14,317 nt of DNA from contig JAAZAW010000048.1 in NCBI GenBank assembly GCA_012514125.1, positions 1-14,317 of the forward strand, in the 5' to 3' direction. The stretch comes from Phycisphaerae bacterium. Its GTDB lineage: Bacteria > Planctomycetota > Phycisphaerae > JAAYCJ01. Each line of letters opens with the position of its first letter. Positions within the stretch are counted from its first letter, which is position 1. This document shows positions 6,753 through 14,244 of this stretch, one piece after another. Below the pieces are notes generated by a model, which saw only the letters and a program-made list of their open reading frames with translations, made no database searches and was not told the origin of the DNA. Position numbers and translations under genes: made by a program.

Positions 6753-8657
6753 ATGACAAAAATTACAGGTGAAATTGAATATCGGCATGGAAAGATCAGC
6801 GCGGAACTTGGCGAGCCTATGCTTATTCTCGATGCTGTTCGAATCCATGGTTTGGTTTTGAATAACAGTTGCGGCGGCAAGGGCAGTTGCGGCGGATGCG
6901 CGGTCAATCTGCTCGCGGGCACGTATACTCAGGCGGACGGCAGGGAATTTACGGTCGAAGCGGATCAACCCGTCCGAGTTTTTGCCTGCAAGACGCGGAT
7001 TGTTCGCGGGCCTTTTCGCATTTCGGTCCCCCGCCGATCGCTTGTCGAGACGGGCGAGCGTGTCGTCGCGGATTTCGTGACCAAAGAATACACCGGTTTC
7101 GATCCGACTGTTCGGCGGTTTCAATTGACACTGCCGATGGCGTCGCTGGAAGATACGCGAAGCGATTTTGAACACATCGCCGAAATCCTGCGAGACAAAC
7201 ACCAGATCGAACTGATCGGATCATCGCTTTCCGCCATCCGTCAACTTCCCCGGGTGACGCGTTCGCATCGCAAGATCACCGTTACCGTCGCCTGGATGAA
7301 TCAGCGATGGGAACTGCTAATGGCCGAGCCCGATTCACATTTCGCCATCGAACCATACTTCGGCCTGGCGGTCGATATCGGTACAACCACCGTGGCGATG
7401 TCGCTGGTGGATATGATCAGTGGAAAAATCGTCGATACCGCCACATGCTACAATCAGCAGATTCAAAAAGCGGACGACGTCGCCTCGCGAATTATTCACG
7501 CGTCAACAAGTGAAGGAATCGAACAACTTCGCGCCCTTATCGTCCATCAAACGCTCAATCCCCTGATTCAGACCCTCTGCCGTCAACAGCATATCGAACC
7601 TGCGAAAATTTTGCGTATGGTCGTTTCATCCAATACCGTCATGTGGAATCTGCTGTTGGGAATCGATCCGACGTCGATCGGCGCAGTGCCCTTTGAACCG
7701 ACCTGCCGCAATCCGCAAAGCTATCGCGCCCGTGAACTGGAGATTGGGATTTTCCCCGATGCGCCGATTGATGTGGTTCCTTCGATCAGCGCGTACGTCG
7801 GCGGCGACATCGTCAGCGATATCGAAGCGTCTCACATGACCCAAACTTCTGAGCCGTCCTTATTGATCGACATCGGCACGAACGGTGAAATCGCCATCCG
7901 CGACGAAACGAAGATGCTCGTCACCGCCTGCGCCGCAGGACCGGCGTTTGAAGGACTGCGAATTTCTCACGGCATGCGTGCCAGCATCGGCGCCATCGAA
8001 AGAATTACCATCACCGATCAGGGGCAATGTGAATATAAAACCATCGGCAAAGCCAAACCTGTCGGCATTTGCGGATCGGGGCTGATTGATTTTCTGGCAG
8101 AAGGTTTTCGAAAGGAACTCATCGCGCCGAGCGGGCGATTCAACAAGGACCTGCTGGGCAAAAATCAGCGAATCCGGTTGATGAACGGCACAGGCCAGAC
8201 CCTTGAATACGTCATTGCCGACCGCAGCGAAACGGAAGAATCCACCGGCGACATCACCGTAACGGAAAAAGACATCGAAACCCTCGTCCAGGCCAAGGGC
8301 GCGATCTTTGCCGCAATTCGTATTTTGCTCAAACGGCTCGAACGTTCGATCAACGATATCGGCAAAATTTACCTCGCGGGAGGATTTGCGAAATACATCG
8401 ACATCCACAACGCCATTACCCTCGGCCTGCTTCCCGACATCGAAGTCGATCGGTATGTGATCATCGGCAACGGTTCGCTGGCGGGCGCACACATCGGTTT
8501 GATCGACCGCCGGGCGTGGAACGCGTTTGAAAAAATCGTTGACTCTCCGCAGGTCGTCGAATTGAATCTCGACCCCGACTTCCAGGACGAATTTACCTTT
8601 GCGATGTTTTTGCCGAACTACCAGAAAGAGCTTTTTCCGTCGATCGCGAAACAATAA
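6753..8657 (+). CDS. ATP-dependent reductive activator of corrinoid proteins (RACo family), 634 aa
   Basis: RACo-type proteins use ATP hydrolysis and a [2Fe-2S] electron to reduce inactive Co(II) corrinoid proteins to active Co(I), so that cobamide-dependent methyl transfer can resume. An N-terminal ferredoxin domain carries Cys40, 46, 49 and 79 (C-x5-C-x2-C-x29-C, plant-type [2Fe-2S]). A middle/linker region covers about 100-200. An ASKHA ATPase domain follows: DIGTTT (208-213), YVGGDI (348-353), DIGTNGEI (373-380), CAAGPAFEG (393-401), ICGSGLID (439-446), LAGGFAKYI (541-549) and GNGSLAGA (572-579). The length fits the family and the domain order is complete. No clear ribosome site precedes the ATG, but the domain begins normally there. 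No corrinoid protein or methyltransferase gene is in the window, so the client is unknown. arsC follows 20 bp on. Confidence 0.93.
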   Translation: MTKITGEIEYRHGKISAELGEPMLILDAVRIHGLVLNNSCGGKGSCGGCAVNLLAGTYTQADGREFTVEADQPVRVFACKTRIVRGPFRISVPRRSLVETGERVVADFVTKEYTGFDPTVRRFQLTLPMASLEDTRSDFEHIAEILRDKHQIELIGSSLSAIRQLPRVTRSHRKITVTVAWMNQRWELLMAEPDSHFAIEPYFGLAVDIGTTTVAMSLVDMISGKIVDTATCYNQQIQKADDVASRIIHASTSEGIEQLRALIVHQTLNPLIQTLCRQQHIEPAKILRMVVSSNTVMWNLLLGIDPTSIGAVPFEPTCRNPQSYRARELEIGIFPDAPIDVVPSISAYVGGDIVSDIEASHMTQTSEPSLLIDIGTNGEIAIRDETKMLVTACAAGPAFEGLRISHGMRASIGAIERITITDQGQCEYKTIGKAKPVGICGSGLIDFLAEGFRKELIAPSGRFNKDLLGKNQRIRLMNGTGQTLEYVIADRSETEESTGDITVTEKDIETLVQAKGAIFAAIRILLKRLERSINDIGKIYLAGGFAKYIDIHNAITLGLLPDIEVDRYVIIGNGSLAGAHIGLIDRRAWNAFEKIVDSPQVVELNLDPDFQDEFTFAMFLPNYQKELFPSIAKQ

Positions 8658-8677
8658 TTTCCAGAGGACAGAAAACG

Positions 8678-9103
8678 ATGACGCAAAACGCACCGGTCAA
8701 AATCGCCTTCATCTGCACCGGCAATTCCGCCAGAAGCCAGATGGCTGAAGGACTCGCACGCGCGATAGGTTCTGATCGCCTGATCGTTCAAAGCGCCGGC
8801 ACACGCCCGATGGGGGTTTCTCGACACGCCGTCACCGCCATGGCACGGATCGGAATCGATATCACCCACCAAACCAGCAAGGGACTCGACCAGATCGACA
8901 ACGATCTGGACTACGCGATCACACTCTGCGGCCATGCCGAACAACATTGTCCCATTCTTCCTGCCAAAGTTCGCCTTCACTGGCCCTTTCCCGACCCTTA
9001 CGATATGTTCGCCGATGATCCGGAAAAAGGGTTTATCATCGTTCGCGACCAGCTTAAAGAAAAAATAGAAACCTTTTTGGAAGAACGGGAACTCTGCAAA
9101 TAA
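8678..9103 (+). CDS. arsC: Arsenate reductase, thioredoxin-coupled ArsC (LMW-PTPase fold), 141 aa
   Basis: ArsC of this class reduces arsenate to arsenite in the cytosol using a relay of three cysteines finally reduced by thioredoxin. The P-loop CTGNSARS (13-20) holds the nucleophile Cys13 and Arg19. The relay pair sits in LCGHAEQHCP (Cys84 and Cys91), spaced as in the Staphylococcus pI258 enzyme. DP at 106-107 is the acid loop of the fold. All catalytic residues are present and the length is typical. AGAGGA (8663-8668) lies 9 nt before the ATG. The RACo stop is 20 bp upstream, so the two are probably co-transcribed, which is unusual: no arsenite exporter or ArsR regulator lies beside it. An ordinary low-molecular-weight tyrosine phosphatase is less likely because of the Cys84/Cys91 pair. 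Confidence 0.93.
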   Translation: MTQNAPVKIAFICTGNSARSQMAEGLARAIGSDRLIVQSAGTRPMGVSRHAVTAMARIGIDITHQTSKGLDQIDNDLDYAITLCGHAEQHCPILPAKVRLHWPFPDPYDMFADDPEKGFIIVRDQLKEKIETFLEERELCK

Positions 9104-9270
9104 AGCTGCTGTTTTAAAAACACCGCAGGCCCCTTCCCGCAGAAATGTGAAAGTTAAACAATAAACTTCCACCGGCGATTGTGTCGATAGGTGATAAAGA
9201 AAAAACACAGGTTCCAAATCCGAACGTTCTCGTCCGACCTAATCGGACCTGGACCGGAAGGAAATAAAAT
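9104..9270 (+). other. Intergenic gap with an AT-rich stem after arsC
   Basis: CTGC/GCAG (9106-9109 with 9125-9128) encloses TGTTTT and AAAACA, a weak imperfect stem without a U-tract just past the arsC stop. A perfect 8-bp palindrome GAACGTTC lies at 9222-9229. I find no clear promoter in this gap, so the small gene at 9271 may be read from upstream. Confidence 0.3.
9232..9248 (+). promoter_or_regulatory. Hairpin just ahead of the small-protein ribosome site
   Basis: GTCCGA (9232-9237) and TCGGAC (9243-9248) form a perfect 6-bp stem with a 5-nt loop, ending about ten bases before the AAGGA at 9258-9262. No U-tract follows. It may affect translation or mark an RNA processing point. Confidence 0.35.
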
Positions 9271-9471
9271 ATGGAAATCGATCGAATATTCATCATTCTG
9301 GTTATCGGATTCAGCGTTCTGGGCGGCCTGACGCTGCTGTGTTATTCTGCCGACGCGATCAAACTGCAGTTAAGGCAAATGGCGTTCATGGAGGAAGAAA
9401 AAAAACGAGCACACCAGCAACACGCCGCCCAACTTGCCGCGATGGAACGTCAGGCGACAAAAGAGTCATAA
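9271..9471 (+). CDS. Small single-pass membrane protein, 66 aa, unknown function
   Basis: Residues about 6-25 (IFIILVIGFSVLGGLTLLCY) form one hydrophobic helix. A charged, Gln/Glu/Ala/Lys-rich tail from about 31 to the end looks like a continuous amphipathic helix or coiled coil (LRQMAFMEEEKKRAHQQH and onward). The likely topology is a membrane anchor with a cytosolic helical tail, as in small adaptor proteins. AAGGA lies 8 nt before the ATG, supporting real translation. It stands alone between arsC (167 bp upstream) and the PilZ operon (291 bp downstream). No family is recognised, and the function cannot be told from sequence. Confidence 0.72.
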   Translation: MEIDRIFIILVIGFSVLGGLTLLCYSADAIKLQLRQMAFMEEEKKRAHQQHAAQLAAMERQATKES

Positions 9472-9762
9472 TCGCTGGGTTTTCCAACCATTCCCACTTC
9501 CACCCACTTTCACCCGCTATCACTTTTCGCATTAAAATATCCCGATCATACGCATCACCTGCCGAAAGGTAAATCCCCCCAAGGCAATTGGCCTCTCGAA
9601 TAACTCGCTCCTTTACGTCCCATAATTGTTATATTTCCCCAACTCACACCTGAAAAAAAAGGAACGTTTCACAGAGAATCTTAAGCGAGGCGTCAAATCG
9701 TCCGAACGTATACAGTACAACAAGACGCACTTTGACAGGGACAATATTAAAAGGATAATTTC
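9472..9762 (+). other. Leader region of the PilZ operon
   Basis: This 291-bp region has no convincing gene; a 96-codon frame at 9626 overlaps the PilZ gene out of frame and is probably noise. It contains three 10-bp phased repeats (9493-9522), several TATAAT-like AT stretches near 9620-9635 without a matching -35, and AAGGA at 9751-9755, the ribosome site of the first PilZ gene. Confidence 0.4.
9493..9522. repeat. Three imperfect 10-bp direct repeats
   Basis: CCCACTTCCA, CCCACTTTCA and CCCGCTATCA follow one another without gaps (consensus CCCRCTWYCA). The 10-bp period places each copy on about the same face of the helix, as in arrays of regulator sites. They lie about 240 bp ahead of the PilZ gene and just past the small membrane-protein gene. 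Confidence 0.5.
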
Positions 9763-10491
9763 ATGGCTGGATATGCTTACGATCTGGGACCCCGACAGTC
9801 GTCACGGATCATCGAACAATCGATCCGACAGCATGCCTGTATCTGGGCGGAACCCATTGAAGATGTTCAAGCACAAACGGTCAGCGGATATTTCATCACC
9901 GCCAATCCGGATATGATCGCCTTCAACCTCACGACTTCAACCCCTGACGAACTCATGCCCGTCATCGGACAATATTATCAATTACTCATCCATCTGGGTG
10001 ACATGCGATATCTGGCGGTTGCGGACATCCTGGACGTTCAGCCTCAAAACGACGGTCTGATGTTGATCTTCACCCGTCCGAAAACCATTCAGGTCATGCA
10101 GCGACGGCGATATCACCGGCATATTCCCAGCCAATCGTTTCCCGTATACCTAAGCTGGCAGGAAATCGCCGACGAAACGGAAAATGAAATCATCACAACG
10201 CCCGTTCTCGGACAAATCAACGATATCAGCATCGACGGAATGGGGATCAAACTTCCAGAAAACCTTAACAATCATCTTTTCATCGGCGATACCGTTTACG
10301 TTCGATTCAGTCTGAACGTCAGAGACCCCGAATACCTGACCTCTGCCGGCGTCAGCCATAAGGAATTACGCAGAGAACGGTCCGAATTACTTATCGGACT
10401 CCAGTTCCTCGATACCGAAGAAAACGGAGAGTTTAGAACACGATTACGAAATTCGTTCATGCAAACCATTGTTACCAAAAAAGGGCTTTAA
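9763..10491 (+). CDS. PilZ-domain protein, probable c-di-GMP receptor (first of a pair), 242 aa
   Basis: PilZ domains bind cyclic di-GMP and pass the signal to partner proteins. The C-terminal half has both diagnostic motifs: RxxxR in RRRYHR (R115-R119) and DxSxxG as DISIDG (154-159), then a GLQF strand near 212-215 closing the barrel. Residues about 20-110 form a beta-rich N-terminal domain like the YcgR-type domain that commonly precedes PilZ. No signal peptide or membrane helix is seen, so it should be cytosolic. AAGGA lies 7 nt before the ATG. A second PilZ gene starts 2 bp past the stop, giving tight co-expression. It could control motility, adhesion or envelope functions; the downstream porin makes an envelope role attractive, but this is inference. 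Confidence 0.87.
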   Translation: MAGYAYDLGPRQSSRIIEQSIRQHACIWAEPIEDVQAQTVSGYFITANPDMIAFNLTTSTPDELMPVIGQYYQLLIHLGDMRYLAVADILDVQPQNDGLMLIFTRPKTIQVMQRRRYHRHIPSQSFPVYLSWQEIADETENEIITTPVLGQINDISIDGMGIKLPENLNNHLFIGDTVYVRFSLNVRDPEYLTSAGVSHKELRRERSELLIGLQFLDTEENGEFRTRLRNSFMQTIVTKKGL

Positions 10492-10493
10492 TC

Positions 10494-11252
10494 ATGTACG
10501 CGATTAACTTATCCTGGGAGCAAACCAACGATATTCTTCTATGGGCCAAGGAAAACAAGGCACATATGCGAATCACCGTTCGACTCGCGAGAGAATGGAC
10601 TGAAATGCCTTCTGAATTTCTCGGCGGTGAATTGCTCAAAACAATCATCATCAAAAAATTCCCCACTCCCTGGACGGAAAAAATGCTCACCGGACAATTA
10701 CTCCCGTGCAGCTTCAGGCGAAGCCACCGAAAATATCTCTTCGTTTCCGCGATTCTCGATCAAACCACCCTTTGTATCGACGGACAGGACCAGGAAGCGT
10801 TCGTCCTGGCCTGGCCCGAAAGCGTTCAGCAGGTTCAGCGGCGATTGTATTTCCGAGCCTCGGTCCCGAACGAAATGAAACTTTCAATTAAAATCTGGAA
10901 CTCGGTCGCAGCCATCGATTCTGCCCCCGCGGAACCACCGCTGAGTGTCGGCAGAATCCTCGATATCAGTGCCGGCGGAACGCAAATACTCCTGCCGTCA
11001 TCCAATACGCTAACCATCGACAAAAGCTATCTGATGGAAATCGAATTGCCCAAACCGGAACAGCCCGCACTGATTTTAGGCCAGGTCCGACGCATTGACG
11101 AAGTCACGGACACAAACGAATTTCGGTACGGATTGCAATTCCTCTCCCTCGATCATAGCCCGCGAGGACAGGAAACACTGCTCAGACTCGCCCGCTTCAC
11201 AAATTATCTGAGAAGTCTTCAGCCGGCGCAACATGTCAACGAAGAGCAATAA
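10494..11252 (+). CDS. PilZ-domain protein, probable c-di-GMP receptor (second of a pair), 252 aa
   Basis: Same layout as the gene before it: an N-terminal domain of about 110 residues, then PilZ with RxxxR in RRLYFR (R117-R121) and DxSxxG as DISAGG (157-162), and a YGLQF strand near 212-216. Motif positions, the QVQRR lead-in and the GLQF ending match the upstream protein, so the two look like diverged duplicates. Sequence outside the motifs differs widely, so they probably have different partners. The stop of the upstream gene and this ATG are separated by two bases, and AAGGG near the end of the upstream gene serves as ribosome site, so translation is likely coupled. The oprB gene follows 62 bp on. 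Cytosolic; no membrane helix seen. Confidence 0.85.
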   Translation: MYAINLSWEQTNDILLWAKENKAHMRITVRLAREWTEMPSEFLGGELLKTIIIKKFPTPWTEKMLTGQLLPCSFRRSHRKYLFVSAILDQTTLCIDGQDQEAFVLAWPESVQQVQRRLYFRASVPNEMKLSIKIWNSVAAIDSAPAEPPLSVGRILDISAGGTQILLPSSNTLTIDKSYLMEIELPKPEQPALILGQVRRIDEVTDTNEFRYGLQFLSLDHSPRGQETLLRLARFTNYLRSLQPAQHVNEEQ

Positions 11253-11314
11253 GCGTTCGTGAAACGTATCAAAATTTTACCGGCAGGTTCGCAAAAACAG
11301 CCAAGGGTTGAAAA

Positions 11315-12700
11315 ATGATTTTAAAATTAACCCCTTTACTCTTCATTAGTGCTATGCTGATGTTCACTTCCGCATGGGCGAGAAGCCAAACCGTCCCGAC
11401 AACACAAGCATCCCCCACCGCGGACCAAACCCGATCTTTTCACGAAAAGACATCGTCCATTTCGGGAATATGCAATGAACCCGTCGCCGATGACTTGGAA
11501 CCTGACCCAAGCGATTATCTGACCGGTAACTGGGGCGGCGTTCGCGATCAAATGGTTGATTCGGGTATCATCGTAAATCTCGATCTCTATAGTGTCTATC
11601 AGGTCAACGCCCATGGCGGCCAGGACACCCAGGACGCTCAGAGAATCACCGGCGAATACAACCTTCATATCGGTCTGGACCTCGAAAAACTCCTCAAACT
11701 CAAAGGCTCGTATTTTTATGTCCGCGGCCGGGGCGGTTTCGGAAACGGACTGGACGGTACGGATAAAATCGGGGATATCTTCGGCGTCAACGGCAACACC
11801 GTCGGTTATCGATCCATGGACGTGGTCGAAGCCTGGTTTCACCAGAACTTTTTCGACGGTAAACTGCAATTTCGTCTCGGAAAAATTGACATGTCCGGCA
11901 CGATCGATTGCCGAGGTTGTCCCCTGAGCATTGACGGCAACGCCTATGCCAACGATGCCCAAACCCAGTTTCTCAACAACGCCCTGGTCAACAATCCCAC
12001 CATTCCATTTCCCGATTATGGCTTGGGAGTGATGGTTTATTATTCACCAGTCGAATGGTTTTACACGACCGCCGGAGTCGCCGACGCCCAGGCCGATTAC
12101 CGAAAAACAGGGTTCAGTACCACGTTCCATGATGAAGATCATTTCGTCTCGATGTACGAATTCGGATTCACGCCGGCAATTCTCACAAAAAAAGGACCAC
12201 TCACCGGCAACTACCGCTTCGGCCTCTGGTACGACCCTCGGCCAAAAGAGATGTATTTTAACGATTATAACGGACGACTCCCCGCTCGACTCAAACGCGA
12301 CGATGTCGGTTTTTATGCAAGTTTCGATCAAAAAGTTTATCACGAAAACGATTGGGACGACCAGGGACTGGGCCTGTTTTTCCGCTATGGCTATGCCCAC
12401 AGCGATGCGAACTTCCTGGAACATTTCTGGTCTATCGGCGGCGCCTACCAGGGTTTGATTCCCACCCGCGACGAAGATGTCCTGGGCCTGGGTTTCGCAC
12501 AGGGTTTCATGACCAATGATTTGGGATATTACGAAGGGTTTAATCCCGGCAGAGAAACGGTCTTCGAATTATATTACGCCGTCAAGGTAACCCATTGGCT
12601 TACCCTCTCACCGGACATCCAATATATTATGGACCCCGGCGCCAACCATGACGGACGAGACACAACCGTTCTGGGAATTCGCCTCGGAATGCAATTCTGA
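11315..12700 (+). CDS. OprB-family carbohydrate-selective porin, 461 aa
   Basis: OprB porins are outer-membrane beta-barrels that let sugars into the periplasm. The start has a signal peptide (MILK, then a hydrophobic stretch, cleavage near SAWA about residue 22). A Thr/Ser/Pro-rich spacer follows to about 65. The family signature YLTGNWGGVRDQMVDSGI sits at 68-85. The rest alternates aromatic and polar strands of a barrel and ends in Phe (GMQF), the usual signal for barrel assembly. Two close cysteines (IDCRGC) could form a disulfide. The length is normal. AAGGG lies 7 nt before the ATG. It follows two PilZ genes on the same strand with a 62-bp gap and no visible terminator, so it is probably in their operon. 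The substrate cannot be told from sequence. Confidence 0.9.
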   Translation: MILKLTPLLFISAMLMFTSAWARSQTVPTTQASPTADQTRSFHEKTSSISGICNEPVADDLEPDPSDYLTGNWGGVRDQMVDSGIIVNLDLYSVYQVNAHGGQDTQDAQRITGEYNLHIGLDLEKLLKLKGSYFYVRGRGGFGNGLDGTDKIGDIFGVNGNTVGYRSMDVVEAWFHQNFFDGKLQFRLGKIDMSGTIDCRGCPLSIDGNAYANDAQTQFLNNALVNNPTIPFPDYGLGVMVYYSPVEWFYTTAGVADAQADYRKTGFSTTFHDEDHFVSMYEFGFTPAILTKKGPLTGNYRFGLWYDPRPKEMYFNDYNGRLPARLKRDDVGFYASFDQKVYHENDWDDQGLGLFFRYGYAHSDANFLEHFWSIGGAYQGLIPTRDEDVLGLGFAQGFMTNDLGYYEGFNPGRETVFELYYAVKVTHWLTLSPDIQYIMDPGANHDGRDTTVLGIRLGMQF

Positions 12701-12711
12701 GAAGTCCGCCT

Positions 12712-14181
12712 CTACTTTTCTCTCCGCTTGTGCGAGGAGGGAATCGCCATGATTTTACGATACTTGGCGACGGTGCGACGGGCGACGGTAACCCCCGCTT
12801 CCTTGAGTTTAACGACAATCTCATCGTCGTTGAGCGGACAAGTCCGGTCTTCCGCATCGATAATCTCTTTGATTTTTTCCCGAATGGCATCATAACTCAC
12901 CGATCGACCGTCATCGGTTTCCTTGCCGCCCATGAAAAATGAGCGCAACGCAAAAATACCCCGCGGCGTAAGCATGTACTTTTCCGCCACCGCACGTGAA
13001 ACCGTAGCCACATGGATGCCCAACTGATCCGCCACCTGCGACATCGGCAAAGGTTTCATGAATCGCGGACCATTATCCAGAAAACCTTTTTGCGCATCGA
13101 CAATCGCCTGCGATACCCTGCGAAGTGTTTCACGCCGTTGTTCAATCGCGTCGATAATCCACTGGGCCGACTGCATATTGTTGCGGATATATCGCCGCGT
13201 CTGCGAATCGGTGCCCGAATCCTGAAGCATACGCCGGTAATAGCTCGAGATATGCAGCTTCGGCAATGAATTTTCAGGAACCGTCGCTTTATACGAATCG
13301 GTCTGCTCGTCATACTCCACAATCACATCCGGCACAACATATGCCGTCGGGCTTCCCCCCACCGCCAAACCCGGATACAACACCAGACGCAAACGGATAA
13401 AATCCACCGCCGAACGAATCTGATCGAGCGTAAATCCCGTCTGATGAGCAATCTTCTGGTACTGCTGATTCTGAAGTTCGTCGAAATAATGCGAAATCAC
13501 TTCTTTTTCGACAAACCGCTCTTCCGGCTGGGCCTGCAATTGCAGCAAAAAACATTCCTGCGGCGTTCGAGCGCCCACTCCGGGCGGATCGAGAGATTGA
13601 ACTTTTTCCAATGCCCGTTCCCAGCGTTCCGGCGACGCGGGCAAACCACTTACCTGGGACAGCGTTTCAAACGAGGCGCGAAGATACCCATCGGCATCAA
13701 TATAATTAATAATAGCTTCGCCCATCTGTTGGGTTTCTTCGTCGAGGTCCAGCAAATCGAACTGCGAAACCAAATAGTCGTTCAGAGAAGTTTCTCTTGC
13801 CGCGGTATTGGCCAGGGCCTGGAGTTTCGGATCTTCATCGCCGTGGCGAAAACGGCTCGACCCCGGTCGATCCAGATAATCATCCGCGTCGAAGGAATTT
13901 TCACTCAAATCCAGTTCGGAAAATTCGTCGGCGCTCGAGTCGCCCGCGTCGGACGTATCTCGCGAAATCTCAGCGGGATCAACCAATTCCGCATCGGCAG
14001 AAGGCTCCATGCCTTCTTCCGGCTCATGGACTTCCAGAACAGGATTTTTTTCCATTTCCTGTTCCAGACGCTCCTCCAATGCCATCAGAGGCAGTTGCAA
14101 AATCTCCATGGACTGGATCATTCTGGGTGCCAGCCGAAGCTTTTGTTCTATTCGGAGTTGTTGAAGTGTATCTAAATGCAT
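12712..14181 (-). CDS. rpoN: RNA polymerase sigma-54 factor RpoN, 489 aa
   Basis: Sigma-54 directs RNA polymerase to -24/-12 promoters and needs an ATP-using enhancer-binding protein to open DNA. Seen in order: Gln/Leu-rich region I (about 1-50, QKLRLAPRMIQSMEILQLP) that contacts activators; an acidic region II (about 53-120, many Glu/Asp/Ser); the core-binding domain (about 125-320); the helix-turn-helix (about 380-400, SQVADQLGIHVATVSRAVAE); and the RpoN box ARRTVAKYRK (467-476), the family signature that reads the -24 element. It is complete. Upstream of the ATG is only a weak AAGAAAG. It ends 11 bp from the convergent oprB stop. No enhancer-binding protein gene is in the window. Confidence 0.97.
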   Translation of the reverse strand: MHLDTLQQLRIEQKLRLAPRMIQSMEILQLPLMALEERLEQEMEKNPVLEVHEPEEGMEPSADAELVDPAEISRDTSDAGDSSADEFSELDLSENSFDADDYLDRPGSSRFRHGDEDPKLQALANTAARETSLNDYLVSQFDLLDLDEETQQMGEAIINYIDADGYLRASFETLSQVSGLPASPERWERALEKVQSLDPPGVGARTPQECFLLQLQAQPEERFVEKEVISHYFDELQNQQYQKIAHQTGFTLDQIRSAVDFIRLRLVLYPGLAVGGSPTAYVVPDVIVEYDEQTDSYKATVPENSLPKLHISSYYRRMLQDSGTDSQTRRYIRNNMQSAQWIIDAIEQRRETLRRVSQAIVDAQKGFLDNGPRFMKPLPMSQVADQLGIHVATVSRAVAEKYMLTPRGIFALRSFFMGGKETDDGRSVSYDAIREKIKEIIDAEDRTCPLNDDEIVVKLKEAGVTVARRTVAKYRKIMAIPSSHKRREK

Positions 14182-14210
14182 ATTCTTTCTTGTATAAATA
14201 TAAACCTGTT

Positions 14211-14244
14211 ATTATATTATAATGCACTTTCCGGCATGGAGCAA
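14211..14244 (-). promoter_or_regulatory. Probable rpoN promoter
   Basis: Two overlapping TATAAT boxes (14216-14211 and 14221-14216) lie on the minus strand about 30-40 bp before the rpoN ATG. For the second, TTGCTC (14244-14239) stands 17 bp upstream, a half-matching -35. This leaves a short, AT-rich leader of about 25-30 nt. Positions 14245-14317 at the right edge show nothing that I can identify. Confidence 0.5.

Noticed and set aside
7860..8693. Minus-strand open frame of 277 codons
   Set aside because: Antisense to RACo, whose motifs are complete in the other strand.
9732..9759. TTGACA-16-GATAAT promoter pair before the first PilZ gene
   Set aside because: Transcription would begin at or inside the start of the coding sequence, removing the good AAGGA ribosome site; the -10 part is explained by that site and its spacer.
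9626..9916. Plus-strand 96-codon frame ahead of the first PilZ gene
   Set aside because: Overlaps the PilZ gene out of frame by about 150 bp, is basic and without domain, and has no proper ribosome site.
13444..14175. Plus-strand open frame of 243 codons
   Set aside because: Antisense to rpoN, which is complete and unmistakable.
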